A stretch of 62,484 nucleotides of DNA from JAPXSY01 sp034003585 (GCA_034003585.1 JAVEYH010000007.1:1-62484); one strand, 5' to 3'; shown: positions 24,958-34,073, numbered from the stretch's first letter. Translations and numbers: made by a program. Notes: generated by a model from the sequence alone, not told the origin.

Positions 24958-25887
24958 ATGCGCGACGGATTCCGATGTTCGAGAAGGGGGTTTGTTTCCG
25001 GTGCGGTCGGCGCGGTGGCCGGGCATGCGCTGCACGGGGCGGAGCGTGCCCGCCTGCCGGACGGGCCGCTGCCGGTTTTCGGAATCGTCACCGACTGCCA
25101 TTACGCCGACCGGGACGTGCGGGGCACCCGGTTCTACCGGGACGCGCTCCCGAAGCTGGAGGCGTGCGTGGCGGAGATGAACCGCCAGCGGGTGGACTTC
25201 CTGATCGAGCTGGGCGATTTCAAGGACCAGGGCGGGACCGCGGAGCAGACGCTGGGGTATCTGCGTGAGATCGAGGCCGTGTACGCGCGGTTCCGCGGCG
25301 CCCGGTACCATGTGCTGGGGAACCACGACATGGACCGCATCTCCAAAGCGCAGTTTCTGGGCGCGGTCCGCAACACCGGCGCGGACCCGGCGCGCGGTTA
25401 CTATTCATTCGACTGTAAAGGGCTCCATGCGGTGGCGCTGGACGCCAATTTCCGCAAGGACGGGTCGGATTACGATGCCGGCAATTTCGACTGGACCCAA
25501 GCCTATGTGCCGGAGAAAGAGTTGGCGTGGCTGGAACAGGATCTCGCCCGGACCCGTCTGCCGGTGATCGTCTTCACCCATCAGTTGCTGGATGCGGATG
25601 AGGGGAGCGTTTATGTCCGGAACGCCGCTCAGGTCAGGCAGGTGCTGGAGGCAAGCCGGCGCGTGCTGGCGGTGTTTCAGGGACATCACCATCCCGGTTC
25701 CTGCCGGGAATTGCGGGGGATCCACTATTACACGCTGCGGGGCCTGATCGAAGGCGCCGGACAGGAAAACAATGCGTTTGCCGTGGTGCGCGCCGCGGCG
25801 GACGGGGGGTTGGATGTGCGCGGGCACGGCAAGGCCGTGAGCCGGGTGCTGGCGGGATGCGGCAAGGCAAAGGGGGAAAACGGATGA
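24958..25887 (+). CDS. Exported metallophosphoesterase
   Basis: 309 residues. The N-terminus carries a twin-arginine-like signal (SRRGFVSGAVGAVAG). Calcineurin-like metal motifs in order: DCH in TDCHYAD, GDFKD, GNHDMD, THQ and GHHH. Both metal sites are complete. ATG 24958 is preferred over 24940 because GGAGGGGGCACAGG stands before it. Related to phosphoesterases often found near carbohydrate genes in PVC bacteria; the substrate is unknown. Its stop overlaps the start of the FAD oxidoreductase (ATGA). Confidence 0.85.
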   Translation: MRDGFRCSRRGFVSGAVGAVAGHALHGAERARLPDGPLPVFGIVTDCHYADRDVRGTRFYRDALPKLEACVAEMNRQRVDFLIELGDFKDQGGTAEQTLGYLREIEAVYARFRGARYHVLGNHDMDRISKAQFLGAVRNTGADPARGYYSFDCKGLHAVALDANFRKDGSDYDAGNFDWTQAYVPEKELAWLEQDLARTRLPVIVFTHQLLDADEGSVYVRNAAQVRQVLEASRRVLAVFQGHHHPGSCRELRGIHYYTLRGLIEGAGQENNAFAVVRAAADGGLDVRGHGKAVSRVLAGCGKAKGENG

Positions 25888-27740
25888 ACCGGATCGGATT
25901 CCTGGCGCTGATGGCCGGGTGCGCGGGGATGCTGCGCGCGGCCACGCTGATGATCGAGGCGGAGGCGTTCGGCGAAAAGGGCGGCTGGGTCGTGGACCAG
26001 CAGTTCATGGACCAGATGGGGTCGCCGTTTCTGATGGCGCACGGGCTGGGCAGGCCGGTTGCGGATGCGGTCACCTCCTGTGAGATCCCGGAGGCCGGGA
26101 CCTACCGCGTGCTGGCGCGGACGCGCGACTGGGCCGCGCCGTGGGGGCGGAAGGAGGCTCCGGGCAGGTTCCAGGTGCTGGTCAACGACACGCCGTTGCC
26201 CCAGGTGCTCGGCACCGCGGGCGCGGAGTGGGGGTGGCATGCCGCAGGCCGGGTGACGCTGGAGAAGGGGACCGCGCGGTTGGCGCTGCGCGACCTGACC
26301 GGCTTCAACGGCCGCTGCGACGCGCTGATCCTGACCACCGACGAAAACTTCGTGCCGGAGAGCGAAGTCGCCAGACTGGAGGCGTTCCGGAGGCGGATCG
26401 GAACGGTCCGGAGCGCGCAGAGCAGCGAGACGGTGGACCTGATCATCGCGGGCGGCGGCATCCCCGGCATCTGCATGGCGATCTCGGCGGCGCGTCTGGG
26501 GCTGACCGTGGCGCTGATCCAGGACCGTCCGGTCCTGGGCGGCAACAACAGCTCGGAGGTCCGCGTCCACCTGGCGGGGCGCATGAATCTGGACCCCTAT
26601 CCGCGGCTCGGTGATGTGGTCAGCGAGATCGGCCCCCGCCGCGGCGGCAACGCGCAGCCGGGCGACTATTACGAGGACGAGCGCAAAATCGCGGCGGTCC
26701 GGGCGGAGAAGAACATCCGGCTGTATCTCAGCACGCGCGCGCTGGGGGTTGAGAAAACCGGGGCGCGCATCACCGCTGTCACCGCCCGCCATATCGAAAC
26801 CGGCCGGGAGATCCGGTTGGCCGCGCCGCTGGTGGCGGACTGCACGGGCGACGGGGTGATCGGCGTGCTGGCGGGCGCCGAGTACCGCTATGGCCGCGAA
26901 AGCCGCGAGGAGACGGGCGAATCCACGGCGGTGGAGAAGGCGGACACGCAGACCATGGGCTCCTCGGTCCAGTGGTATTCGCGCGAGGCTCCGGAACCGG
27001 TCGCCTTTCCGGATCTCGCATGGGGGCTGGAGTTCACCGACCAGAGCTGCGAACGGGTCAAGATGGGCGAGTGGACCTGGGAGACCGGCATGAGCCTGCA
27101 TCAGGTCCAGGATTTCGAGCGCGTGCGGGACTACGGGCTGCTGGTGGTGTTCTCCAACTGGTCTTTCCTGAAAAACCGTTCGGCGCACAAGGCGGAGTAC
27201 GCGAAACGGAGACTCGACTGGGTGGCGTATGTGGCCGGGAAACGGGAGTCCCGGCGGCTGATCGGCGATCTCGTGCTGAAAGAGCAGGATCTCGTCAATC
27301 AGGTGATCTACCCCGACGCCACCGCCTGCACCACCTGGACCATCGACCTGCACTATCCCGATCCGAAAAACAGCCGGCATTTCCCGGGGGCGGAGTTCAA
27401 GTCGATCGCCAAACACCAGGCGATCTATCCGTATCCGCTCCCGTACCGCTGCCTCTATTCCCGCAATGTGGAGAATCTCTTCATGGCGGGCCGGAACATC
27501 AGCGTGACGCATGTGGCGCTCGGGACGGTGCGGGTGATGCGCACCGGCGGGATGATGGGCGAGGTGATCGGCATGGCCGCCTCACTCTGCAAAAAGCACC
27601 GGTGCACGCCGCGCGAGGTTTATACCGATCATCTGGGCGAACTCCAGACGCTGATGCGCCGGGGAGTCGGGCTGGGCCGGGAACAGCCGCCGCAACAGTA
27701 CAATCTGGGCGGCACGCTGATGAAGGCGAAGAAGGAATAG
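25884..27740 (+). CDS. Secreted FAD-dependent oxidoreductase
   Basis: 618 residues. Signal peptide (about 1-20, FLALMAGCAGMLRA). Residues about 21-160 look like a beta-sandwich, carbohydrate-binding-like module (TLMIEAEAF ... GTYRVLART). Then the FAD Rossmann motif IIAGGGIPGICMAISAARLG (about 188-207) and GGNNSSEVRVHL, typical of the FAD_oxidored family seen with glycoside-degrading genes in Lentisphaerae and Planctomycetes. The C-terminal NISVTHVALGTVRVMRTGG closes the FAD site. Substrate unknown; a role on extracellular or periplasmic sugar is inferred. Confidence 0.88.
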   Translation: MNRIGFLALMAGCAGMLRAATLMIEAEAFGEKGGWVVDQQFMDQMGSPFLMAHGLGRPVADAVTSCEIPEAGTYRVLARTRDWAAPWGRKEAPGRFQVLVNDTPLPQVLGTAGAEWGWHAAGRVTLEKGTARLALRDLTGFNGRCDALILTTDENFVPESEVARLEAFRRRIGTVRSAQSSETVDLIIAGGGIPGICMAISAARLGLTVALIQDRPVLGGNNSSEVRVHLAGRMNLDPYPRLGDVVSEIGPRRGGNAQPGDYYEDERKIAAVRAEKNIRLYLSTRALGVEKTGARITAVTARHIETGREIRLAAPLVADCTGDGVIGVLAGAEYRYGRESREETGESTAVEKADTQTMGSSVQWYSREAPEPVAFPDLAWGLEFTDQSCERVKMGEWTWETGMSLHQVQDFERVRDYGLLVVFSNWSFLKNRSAHKAEYAKRRLDWVAYVAGKRESRRLIGDLVLKEQDLVNQVIYPDATACTTWTIDLHYPDPKNSRHFPGAEFKSIAKHQAIYPYPLPYRCLYSRNVENLFMAGRNISVTHVALGTVRVMRTGGMMGEVIGMAASLCKKHRCTPREVYTDHLGELQTLMRRGVGLGREQPPQQYNLGGTLMKAKKE

Positions 27741-27793
27741 CCGCGCGCATCAGGCCGAGGCATCGTGCGGTGCGGCGCGAGGGACAAAGAGAG

Positions 27794-28843
27794 ATGGACA
27801 GGCCAATTGCCCGCGGAGCGGGAAAGGAAATGCGGACACGCGGCGTTCGGGGGGACATCGGGCCGATCGTGGTCTACCAGGAGAGTTCCGTCCCGTATTT
27901 CTGTCTGCGGGCGCGGCAGGTCGCGCGGTTGCGCGCGGCGTTTCCGGACACGCGGGTGGTGTGGTGCCGCACCGAGCGCGCGTTCGTGCGGAACCTGCCG
28001 GCCGTCCGGGTGGCGGTGACCTGGGCGTTCCGCCAGGCGTGGTTCGCGGCCGCGCCGCGGCTGCGCGCCGTGATCTCGTCGGCTGCGGGGCGCGATTTTT
28101 TTCCGCTCGCGCCGCCGCCGCGCGTCACGGTATGGCACGGCACCTTCCACGGGCCGCTCATGGCGGAAACGGTGCTGGGGTGGATGCTGGCCTTCAACCG
28201 CGGGATTCTGGCCGCCTGCCGGCATCAGCTCCAAGGCGAGCTCTGGCCGCGTGAGGCGCTCTACGGACAGGTGCGCCTGTTGCACGGCACGCATGCGGTG
28301 ATCGTGGGGTTCGGGCACATCGGCACCGCGATCGGCAGACTGCTCAAGCCGTTCGGCGTGCGTGTGACAGGCGTGCGCCGGACGCCCCAAGGCCGGCTGC
28401 CCGCGGGCTTCGGCCCCGGGGACGCCGTGGTCCCGCCCGGACGGCTTGATGCGGTCTTGCCCGGGGCGGACCATCTGATTCTGGTTCTGCCCTCGGACAC
28501 CGGCACGGACCGGCTGTTCGACGCCGCGCGGTTAGCGCGCCTGCCGCGTCACGCGGTGCTCTACAATGTTGGCCGCGGCAATTGCCTGGACGAGGCGGCG
28601 CTGGCGCGCGCGCTGACCGCGGGCAGACTGCGCGGCGCGTGCCTCGATGTCTTCGCGCAGGAGCCGCTGCAGCCGGGATCGCCGCTGGCCGCGGACCTCC
28701 CCGGACTGGTGCGTCTGCCGCACGCCTCCGCTTTCGCCGACGAGTATATGGAGCGCTTCACGGATGAGGTGATCGCCCGGCTGACCGCGGAGACGCGCGG
28801 GCGCACGCGGCCGGTCCGCGCCGCGACGGGGGGGGCGGAATGA
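27794..28843 (+). CDS. D-2-hydroxyacid dehydrogenase family protein
   Basis: 349 residues. NAD-binding motif GFGHIGTAIG; catalytic Arg in NVGRGNCLDE, Glu in DVFAQEPL and His in LPHASAF. These complete the Arg-Glu-His triad of the family. The N-terminal substrate domain is short and Arg-rich. ATG 27794 or ATG 27830 could be the start; the latter has GGAAAGG very close to it. It overlaps tsaE by four bases. The exact acid is not predictable. Confidence 0.85.
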   Translation: MDRPIARGAGKEMRTRGVRGDIGPIVVYQESSVPYFCLRARQVARLRAAFPDTRVVWCRTERAFVRNLPAVRVAVTWAFRQAWFAAAPRLRAVISSAAGRDFFPLAPPPRVTVWHGTFHGPLMAETVLGWMLAFNRGILAACRHQLQGELWPREALYGQVRLLHGTHAVIVGFGHIGTAIGRLLKPFGVRVTGVRRTPQGRLPAGFGPGDAVVPPGRLDAVLPGADHLILVLPSDTGTDRLFDAARLARLPRHAVLYNVGRGNCLDEAALARALTAGRLRGACLDVFAQEPLQPGSPLAADLPGLVRLPHASAFADEYMERFTDEVIARLTAETRGRTRPVRAATGGAE

Positions 28844-29271
28844 CGCCGCGCACGCATACGGTCCGATCGGTTGAAGAGACCTGGCGGCTGGCCGCGGAGG
28901 TCGCGGCGCGGCTGAAGCCCGGCATGGTGATCGCGCTGCACGGCGACTTGGGCGCGGGCAAAACCACCTTTATGCAGGGGCTCGGACAGGCGTTGGGGAT
29001 CCGGCGGCCGGTCACGAGTCCGACCTTCACGGTCTCCACCGAATACCGGACACCGGCGTTCACCTTGGTTCATATGGACCTCTACCGGCTCAACGGCCCG
29101 GATGATCTGCTGACGATCGGGTATCCCGAGTATCTCGAGAACGGCGCGGTCGTGGCAATCGAATGGCCGGAACGGGCCGGCGACCTGATTCCTGCGGACG
29201 CGCTGCATGTGCGGTTCACGCTCACCGGAGAGGCGGAAACGCGCGTCATTGAGATCCATGCGGCAGGGTGA
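28840..29271 (+). CDS. tsaE: tRNA threonylcarbamoyladenosine biosynthesis ATPase TsaE
   Basis: 143 residues. Walker A GDLGAGKTT, switch segment TSPTF, Walker-B-like VHMDLYRL and the WPERAGDLIP motif. It works with TsaB/TsaD in making t6A37 of tRNA. Its ATG overlaps the upstream gene; the 3' end overlaps the convergent trmL by 26 bases. Confidence 0.95.
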   Translation: MTPRTHTVRSVEETWRLAAEVAARLKPGMVIALHGDLGAGKTTFMQGLGQALGIRRPVTSPTFTVSTEYRTPAFTLVHMDLYRLNGPDDLLTIGYPEYLENGAVVAIEWPERAGDLIPADALHVRFTLTGEAETRVIEIHAAG

Positions 29272-29722
29272 GCTGGCGGTAGGCTTCGTAGGAGGCGATG
29301 GAAACCGCATTCGCGAGGTTGAGGCTCCGGGACTGGCCGCCCGGCATGGGGATCCGGAACAGCGCGCCGCCGTAAAGGGTGTAGAACGGCTCCGGCAGGC
29401 CGCGGCTCTCATTGCCGAAGATCAGCGCGTCGCCCGGGCGGAACGCGCAGGCGTACAGGCTGCGCGCGCCGCGGGTGCTGAGAAAGAAGAGCCGCGGCGG
29501 CCGGGCGGTTTCGAGAAACGCTTCCCAGGAGTCGTGAACCGCGAGCCGGACGTGGCGCCAGTAGTCCAGGCCCGCCCGTTGCACGTACTCGTCCGAAAGA
29601 TGGAACCCGAGCGGGCGGATCAGATGGAGGGCGCAGTCCAACCCCACGCACACGCGGCCGATGGCGCCGGTGTTGTGCGGGATCTGCGGTTGAAGCAGCA
29701 CGATCTGCAGCGGGGTGGTCAT
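29246..29722 (-). CDS. trmL: tRNA (cytidine/uridine-2'-O-)-methyltransferase TrmL
   Basis: 158 residues, minimal SPOUT fold. Motifs: QIPHNTGAIGRVC (motif 1), FGNESRGLPE (motif 2) and IPMPGGQSRSLNLANAVSI (motif 3), which form the knotted SAM site. It methylates the wobble position of tRNA-Leu. ATG 29722 begins the conserved MTTPLQIVLLQPQIP. Follows the ABC transporter genes by 8 bases. Confidence 0.94.
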   Translation of the reverse strand: MTTPLQIVLLQPQIPHNTGAIGRVCVGLDCALHLIRPLGFHLSDEYVQRAGLDYWRHVRLAVHDSWEAFLETARPPRLFFLSTRGARSLYACAFRPGDALIFGNESRGLPEPFYTLYGGALFRIPMPGGQSRSLNLANAVSIASYEAYRQLTLPHGSQ

Positions 29723-29730
29723 GGTTCGCG

Positions 29731-30645
29731 TCACAGGTTCCGGAGATATTCCGTTTCCAGGCTGTCGCCCTGGGATACGGCGAGCAGGCCGCACTGCGCC
29801 AGCAACGCCGGCAGCAGGCGCGCGTTGACGGCTTCGGCGGCAAACGAGGCCGGGTTGTACCGGCAGACGACTTCGCCGCGCTCCGCGTCATACGCGACCG
29901 CCGCATCCGGCACGGCCGCCGCCAGCGCGGCGCAGTCGGCCGGCGCGGCCGTGACGCGGTAGATCAGCCTGCCCGCCCTGCCGGTCACCTCGTCCAGCGT
30001 GGCCACGCGCACCGCACGCCCCTTTCCGACAAACGCGACATGCGTGCAGAGCTGTTCGATGTCATGGAGGTTGTGCGAGCTGATCACGATCGTCTGGCGG
30101 CCGCGCCGCCGCGTGAAAAACCCGCGCATGTGCGCCACCTCGCGCGGATCGAGGCCGCTGAGCGGCTCATCCAGCAACACCACCTCCGGGTAGCCGAGAA
30201 AACACTGGGCGATCATCACGCGCTTGCGCATCCCGTGCGAGAGCGAGCGGATCGGCGCGTGCAGGCGGTCGCCGAGATGCACCGCCTCCAGGACGGAGGC
30301 CGCGGAGCGCGCCGCCTCCTGCCGCGTCAGCCCCTGCAGCCGCGCGTAGTGGATCAGGAGCTCCAGCGGCCGGCTTTCCGGCGGCAATTCCGAGTCCTGC
30401 GGCAGGATCGTGAGGCGCCCGCTGTGGATCTGCGGGTCGAACGGTCCGCCGCCCAACAGGTTCACGCTGCCTGCGGCCAGGTGCGTGAACCCCGCCACCG
30501 ACATCATCCAGGTGGTCTTGCCCGCGCCGTTGGGGCCGACCAGGCCGAGCACGGCGAACCGGGGCACGGCAAGCGTGAGCCCGTTCAGCGCGCGCCGCGC
30601 GCCGTAGCGTTTGACCAGTCCCGTGGTTTCGATCGCGTTGTCCAT
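29731..30645 (-). CDS. ABC transporter ATP-binding protein
   Basis: 304 residues. Walker A GPNGAGKTT, Q-loop LPQDSE, signature LSHGMRKRVMIAQ, Walker B VVLLDEPLSGLDP and the switch His in SSHNLHD. The C-terminal 80 residues are an extra regulatory region. It pairs with the ABC-2 permease two bases upstream; substrate unknown (drug, polysaccharide or membrane component types are all possible). Confidence 0.93.
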   Translation of the reverse strand: MDNAIETTGLVKRYGARRALNGLTLAVPRFAVLGLVGPNGAGKTTWMMSVAGFTHLAAGSVNLLGGGPFDPQIHSGRLTILPQDSELPPESRPLELLIHYARLQGLTRQEAARSAASVLEAVHLGDRLHAPIRSLSHGMRKRVMIAQCFLGYPEVVLLDEPLSGLDPREVAHMRGFFTRRRGRQTIVISSHNLHDIEQLCTHVAFVGKGRAVRVATLDEVTGRAGRLIYRVTAAPADCAALAAAVPDAAVAYDAERGEVVCRYNPASFAAEAVNARLLPALLAQCGLLAVSQGDSLETEYLRNL

Positions 30646-30647
30646 GT

Positions 30648-31553
30648 TCACACGTCGCGTTTGCGGAAGCACGCGTGCCCCGCCAGCAGATAAACAAAAC
30701 CGAGGGTCACCAGCGTGACGCCGCCGGACACCAGCGGCGGCGCCGCCTGGCGCCAGAGGCACATTTTATACTCGTCAGGCAGCATCATGCCGACCGCGGG
30801 CAGCGCCGCGCGCCAGCCGCTCCCGGCGCTGAAGCGCCGGATCAGGATCGAGAGCACGAAACAGACGGTGATCGCAAGGATGCCCAGCACGGTCGCGCGG
30901 CTGGCCGAACGGGTGAGGTGGGAGAGGCCCATGGCCAGCCCGAGGAACGGGATGGAGTAGAGCCAGGCGCGCGCGGACCACTGCAAAATGTTGAGCAGCA
31001 GGTCGGGCGCGCCCGACCCCGCCAGCCGGAACCGGGCCACCGCATAGGCGCCGAGCCCGCTCAGCAGCAGCGCGAGTCCGATCATCAGCGTCTGCCCCAG
31101 AAACTTGCCGACCGACCATCCGGCGCGCGAGATCCGGAAGATCGTGTACCGGACCGACCCGGAGCCGATCTCCTCGGCGATGCGGTTGCCGGCCACCAGC
31201 ACCACCAGCAGCGGGGTGTAAAAAAAGGCGAAAAAGGCGTAGATCAGTTCCGCCGGATGTTTGCCGGTGATGTCTTGCAGGACCAGGTCGTTCTGGGTCA
31301 TCTGGCGCATCATGCGCTGGAAGGGCTTGGATTTCCAGAGGGCGGTGGAGATCACGCCCGCGCGCTCGGACGCCGGAAGCTGCAGAACCGTGGCGAGTTC
31401 GTTTTCGAGCCGGTGCAGCAGGTTGATCGACCAGTGCATGTTGCAGAGGGCCGCGGCCATGTAAAGCAGCAGCACCACCAGCGCGCGGCGGCTGCGCAGG
31501 GCGTCGAACCCCTCGTGGACGGCCACCAGCATGATGTCGCGCAGCGCCTTCAC
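30648..31553 (-). CDS. ABC-2 type permease
   Basis: 301 residues with six predicted membrane helices and a large extracytoplasmic loop after helix 1 (about 45-105). Contains AEEIGSGSVRYTIFRISRAGW, the amphipathic coupling region typical of ABC-2 (NatB/YhaP-like) permeases. Start overlaps the stop of the upstream anchored protein (ATGA). Confidence 0.88.
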   Translation of the reverse strand: MKALRDIMLVAVHEGFDALRSRRALVVLLLYMAAALCNMHWSINLLHRLENELATVLQLPASERAGVISTALWKSKPFQRMMRQMTQNDLVLQDITGKHPAELIYAFFAFFYTPLLVVLVAGNRIAEEIGSGSVRYTIFRISRAGWSVGKFLGQTLMIGLALLLSGLGAYAVARFRLAGSGAPDLLLNILQWSARAWLYSIPFLGLAMGLSHLTRSASRATVLGILAITVCFVLSILIRRFSAGSGWRAALPAVGMMLPDEYKMCLWRQAAPPLVSGGVTLVTLGFVYLLAGHACFRKRDV

Positions 31554-32305
31554 CGCGGCACCCCCAAGGGCCGGTGCCGCGCGCCGCGCGGCAGGCCGCG
31601 GAGTTTGTCCTGCACCGCGATCAGCGGTTCGGCCACGCCGGGGTCGATGAAATCGGTCAGTTCCATGTGGCTCGTTTCGCCCTGCCGGTCTTGCGGGACG
31701 AAAGAGGCGAACGTGTCATAGGTCTCGACCATCACGGCGGTCATCTCGTTCATCACGCGCGTGCCGGCTTCGGGCGTGAGCGGCTCGCCGGACTCCAGCC
31801 GGTCGGCGAAGCGCTGCATTACGGCATAGAGGTTTTCGTTCATCAGATCGACCGTCTCGTCGAACAGCGGGGCCTGCGCCTCCGTCAGGTTGAGGCGCGC
31901 GACCCACTGCGAGCGCGCGATGTCGACGCGCGTGCGCCACAGCTCCTTGGCCTCGTCGATCCGGGCGCGCAGGTCCTCGGGCGTCGGTGCCTTCCGCTGG
32001 GACGGTGCGGGCGGCGGTGCGGGCGGCGTTGCGGCCGGCGCGTTGGAGGCGGCCGGCGCGACGGCCCCGCCGGCGGCACGGGCCCGGTCCGGGGCGGCCG
32101 GTTGGGGGCGCGCGGCGCGGGCACGGTCCGGGATCTGCACCCAGCGCGTGAGGGTGTCCATGCGCGTGTCTTTTTTCTCTGCGGCCAGGCGTTTCTCCAG
32201 GTCCGCGGTTTTGCGGCGCGCGTCGCGCAGTTCCGACTTCGGTCCCCAGGCGCCGAGGAGCAGGCCCAGCAGCAGGGCGGCCGGCAGAAAGAGGAAGGCT
32301 TTCAT
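31550..32305 (-). CDS. Membrane-anchored protein with Pro/Ala linker, in the ABC operon
   Basis: 251 residues. N-terminal hydrophobic anchor (about 4-22), a short coiled coil (KSELRDARRKTADLEKRLAA, about 24-45), a long Pro/Ala-rich linker (about 60-108), then a helical domain (about 110-225) with a regular Asp/Glu/Arg pattern. I recognise no family. Coupled to the permease, so it is probably an accessory of that transporter. ATG 32305 is six bases after TATCAT, with no ribosome binding site. Confidence 0.65.
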   Translation of the reverse strand: MKAFLFLPAALLLGLLLGAWGPKSELRDARRKTADLEKRLAAEKKDTRMDTLTRWVQIPDRARAARPQPAAPDRARAAGGAVAPAASNAPAATPPAPPPAPSQRKAPTPEDLRARIDEAKELWRTRVDIARSQWVARLNLTEAQAPLFDETVDLMNENLYAVMQRFADRLESGEPLTPEAGTRVMNEMTAVMVETYDTFASFVPQDRQGETSHMELTDFIDPGVAEPLIAVQDKLRGLPRGARHRPLGVPR

Positions 32306-32311
32306 ACAAGG

Positions 32312-32342
32312 ATGATACACCAGGCGGGGGACAAGGTGTCAC
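32312..32342 (-). promoter_or_regulatory. Candidate leaderless promoter of the ABC operon
   Basis: Minus strand -35 GTGACA (32337-32342), 19-base spacer, -10 TATCAT (32312-32317). The -10 ends six bases before ATG 32305, so transcription would start at or next to the start codon. The divergent gene shows the same -10 to ATG spacing. Confidence 0.5.
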
Positions 32343-32356
32343 CGAAAAGTTTGCGT

Positions 32357-32386
32357 TTGCGGGGGCATGTCCGGTTCGGGTATGAT
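32357..32386 (+). promoter_or_regulatory. Candidate leaderless promoter of the HMA-like lipoprotein-xerD unit
   Basis: -35 TTGCGG (32357-32362), 18-base spacer, -10 TATGAT (32381-32386), then six bases to ATG 32393 with no Shine-Dalgarno. Confidence 0.55.
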
Positions 32387-32392
32387 ACGCGC

Positions 32393-32704
32393 ATGAATTG
32401 GCTGGTCACCCTCTCTCTGCTTTGCGTCATGTTGATCACGGGATGCCGCGTGTCGGATGTCCGGACGCATGTGGTCCGGGTGCCGGAGATGGCGAGGCAG
32501 GAGGATGCGGAGCAGATCCGCAAAGCGCTGCTTCCGCTGAACGGGTTGCAGCGGGAGAAAACGGTCTTCGATCTGAGTCAGCGCAAGGTCACCGTGACGT
32601 ATGACTCCATGATGATCGCGCACAAGAACATCGAGATCGCGATCGCGGAGGCGGGGTTTACCGCGAACGCCATCCCGGCGATCCGGCCCGCCCCCCCCCA
32701 GTAG
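32393..32704 (+). CDS. Small lipoprotein with HMA-like fold lacking the metal motif
   Basis: 103 residues. Signal peptide with lipobox LITGC (Cys18). Residues about 24-92 follow the beta-alpha-beta-beta-alpha-beta pattern of heavy-metal-associated domains (RTHVVRVPEM ... IRKALLPLNGL ... VFDLSQRKVTVTYD ... IEIAIAEAGF), but the CxxC loop is replaced by PEMARQ, so metal binding by cysteine is unlikely. A protein- or peptide-binding role is possible. It is followed ten bases later by xerD. Confidence 0.7.
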   Translation: MNWLVTLSLLCVMLITGCRVSDVRTHVVRVPEMARQEDAEQIRKALLPLNGLQREKTVFDLSQRKVTVTYDSMMIAHKNIEIAIAEAGFTANAIPAIRPAPPQ

Positions 32705-32714
32705 GAATGCGGCC

Positions 32715-33608
32715 ATGCGCGGTACCGTGGCGCTGTATCTCGACCATCTCGCCTGCGAGCGCGGGCTTGCCGCGAACACACGCGCCGCCTACGCGCGCGA
32801 CCTCGGCGCGTTCGGCGCGTTTCTGGAAAGCCGCGGGATCACGGCGGCCGGGGCGGTCACGCGCGAGCAGGTGCTCGCCTTTCTCGACGCGCAGACCCGT
32901 CTGGGGCTGAGCCCCGCCACGCGGGGCCGGCGGCTTGTGGCCGTGAAAGGGTTCTTCGCCTTCCTGCGCGCGGAAGGGCTGGCGGCCTCGGAGGTGACGG
33001 AGGGGATGTCCGGGCCGGCCAAGGGGCTGCGGCTGCCGCACACGCTGTCCGAGGCGGAGGTCGTCCGGCTGGTCGAGTCCGTCCAGGGCACGTCGGCGCA
33101 CGGTTTGCGCGACCGGGCCATGCTGGAGCTGTTTTACGCCTGCGGGCTGCGCGTGTCGGAGGCGGTTTCGCTGCGCGTCGAGGATCTCCGGTTCGACGAG
33201 TCGGTGGTGTGGTGCGTCGGCAAAGGCGACAAGCAGCGTGCGGTTCCCCTGGGCGGCTCGGCGCGGCAGGCGCTGGAGCGCTACCTGGAGGATTCGCGCC
33301 CGCGGTTCGCGCGAAGCGCGGCGGCCGGGGAGCGGCATTTGTTCCTCACGCGGCGCGGCGCGCCGTTCACGCGGCAGGGCGTGTTCGACATGCTGGTCAA
33401 GCGCGCGCGGGCCGCGGGCGTGGGGGAGCGCTTCTCGCCGCATGTGCTGCGGCACTGCTTCGCGAGTCACCTGCTGGCGCACGGCGCGCCGCTGCGGGCG
33501 ATCCAGGAGATGCTGGGCCACGCCGACATCGCGACCACCCAGATCTACACGCACATCGACGGAGGCCAGGTGATCCGCACCCATGCCCGGTTTCATCCGC
33601 GGCACTGA
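32715..33608 (+). CDS. xerD: Tyrosine recombinase XerC/XerD
   Basis: 297 residues, typical Xer length. N-terminal SAM-like domain (about 1-90). Catalytic residues: Arg in ACGLRVSEAVSL, Lys in GKGDKQRAVPL, HxLR in HVLRHCFASHLL, His in GHADIATTQIY and the nucleophile Tyr in QIYTH. All are present. It most likely resolves chromosome dimers at dif. HCFASHLL replaces the more usual HSFATHLL. No phage or integron context is seen, so a mobile integrase is less likely. Confidence 0.9.
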   Translation: MRGTVALYLDHLACERGLAANTRAAYARDLGAFGAFLESRGITAAGAVTREQVLAFLDAQTRLGLSPATRGRRLVAVKGFFAFLRAEGLAASEVTEGMSGPAKGLRLPHTLSEAEVVRLVESVQGTSAHGLRDRAMLELFYACGLRVSEAVSLRVEDLRFDESVVWCVGKGDKQRAVPLGGSARQALERYLEDSRPRFARSAAAGERHLFLTRRGAPFTRQGVFDMLVKRARAAGVGERFSPHVLRHCFASHLLAHGAPLRAIQEMLGHADIATTQIYTHIDGGQVIRTHARFHPRH

Positions 33609-33671
33609 CCGGCCGCGCGCGGGAGGCCCCTGGGTTGCCTGCGGATTTTCGAGGGTTTTTCGTTTTTGGGG

Positions 33672-33699
33672 TTGCTTCTTTAACAAAAAAGGCTATGTT
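33672..33699 (+). promoter_or_regulatory. Promoter of the HU gene
   Basis: -35 TTGCTT (33672-33677), 16-base spacer, -10 TATGTT (33694-33699), leaving a leader of about 40 bases with AAGGAG before the ATG. Confidence 0.65.
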
Positions 33700-33745
33700 G
33701 TGAACTGTTGTGGGGTTTTTCCCATTAACGAAAAGGAGTTAACGT

Positions 33746-34045
33746 ATGGCTAAAAAGGCAACGCCCAAGACGAAAAGCGAAATCATGGCCGCTCTGGCCG
33801 TGGCTGCGGAGATCAGCAAAAAGCAGGCTGGCGCGGTGTATGACGCGCTGTTGACGATCGCCTACGCTGGCGCCAAAGAGCCCAAGGGAATCATGCTCCC
33901 GGGCCTCGGCAAACTGATCAAGGTCAAGCGCGCCGCTCGGAAGGGCCGCAATCCCGCCACTGGCGCGGAGATCAAGATCCCGGCGAAGACGGTTGCCAAG
34001 TTCCGTCTGGCGAAAGCCGCCAAAGACGCTGTGCTCGGCAAGTAA
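33746..34045 (+). CDS. HU-family DNA-binding protein
   Basis: 99 residues. The HU/IHF fold is clear: helical dimer region (KSEIMAALAVAAEISKKQAGAVYDAL), then LPGLGKLIKVKRAARKGRNP at the start of the DNA-binding arm, ending IPAKTVAKFRLAKAAKDAVLGK. A short Lys-rich N-terminus precedes the core. It bends and compacts DNA. Monocistronic, with its own promoter and terminator, and a strong ribosome binding site. Confidence 0.95.
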   Translation: MAKKATPKTKSEIMAALAVAAEISKKQAGAVYDALLTIAYAGAKEPKGIMLPGLGKLIKVKRAARKGRNPATGAEIKIPAKTVAKFRLAKAAKDAVLGK

Positions 34046-34073
34046 GCTGATCGCACAGGCAACTGTTTTATGT

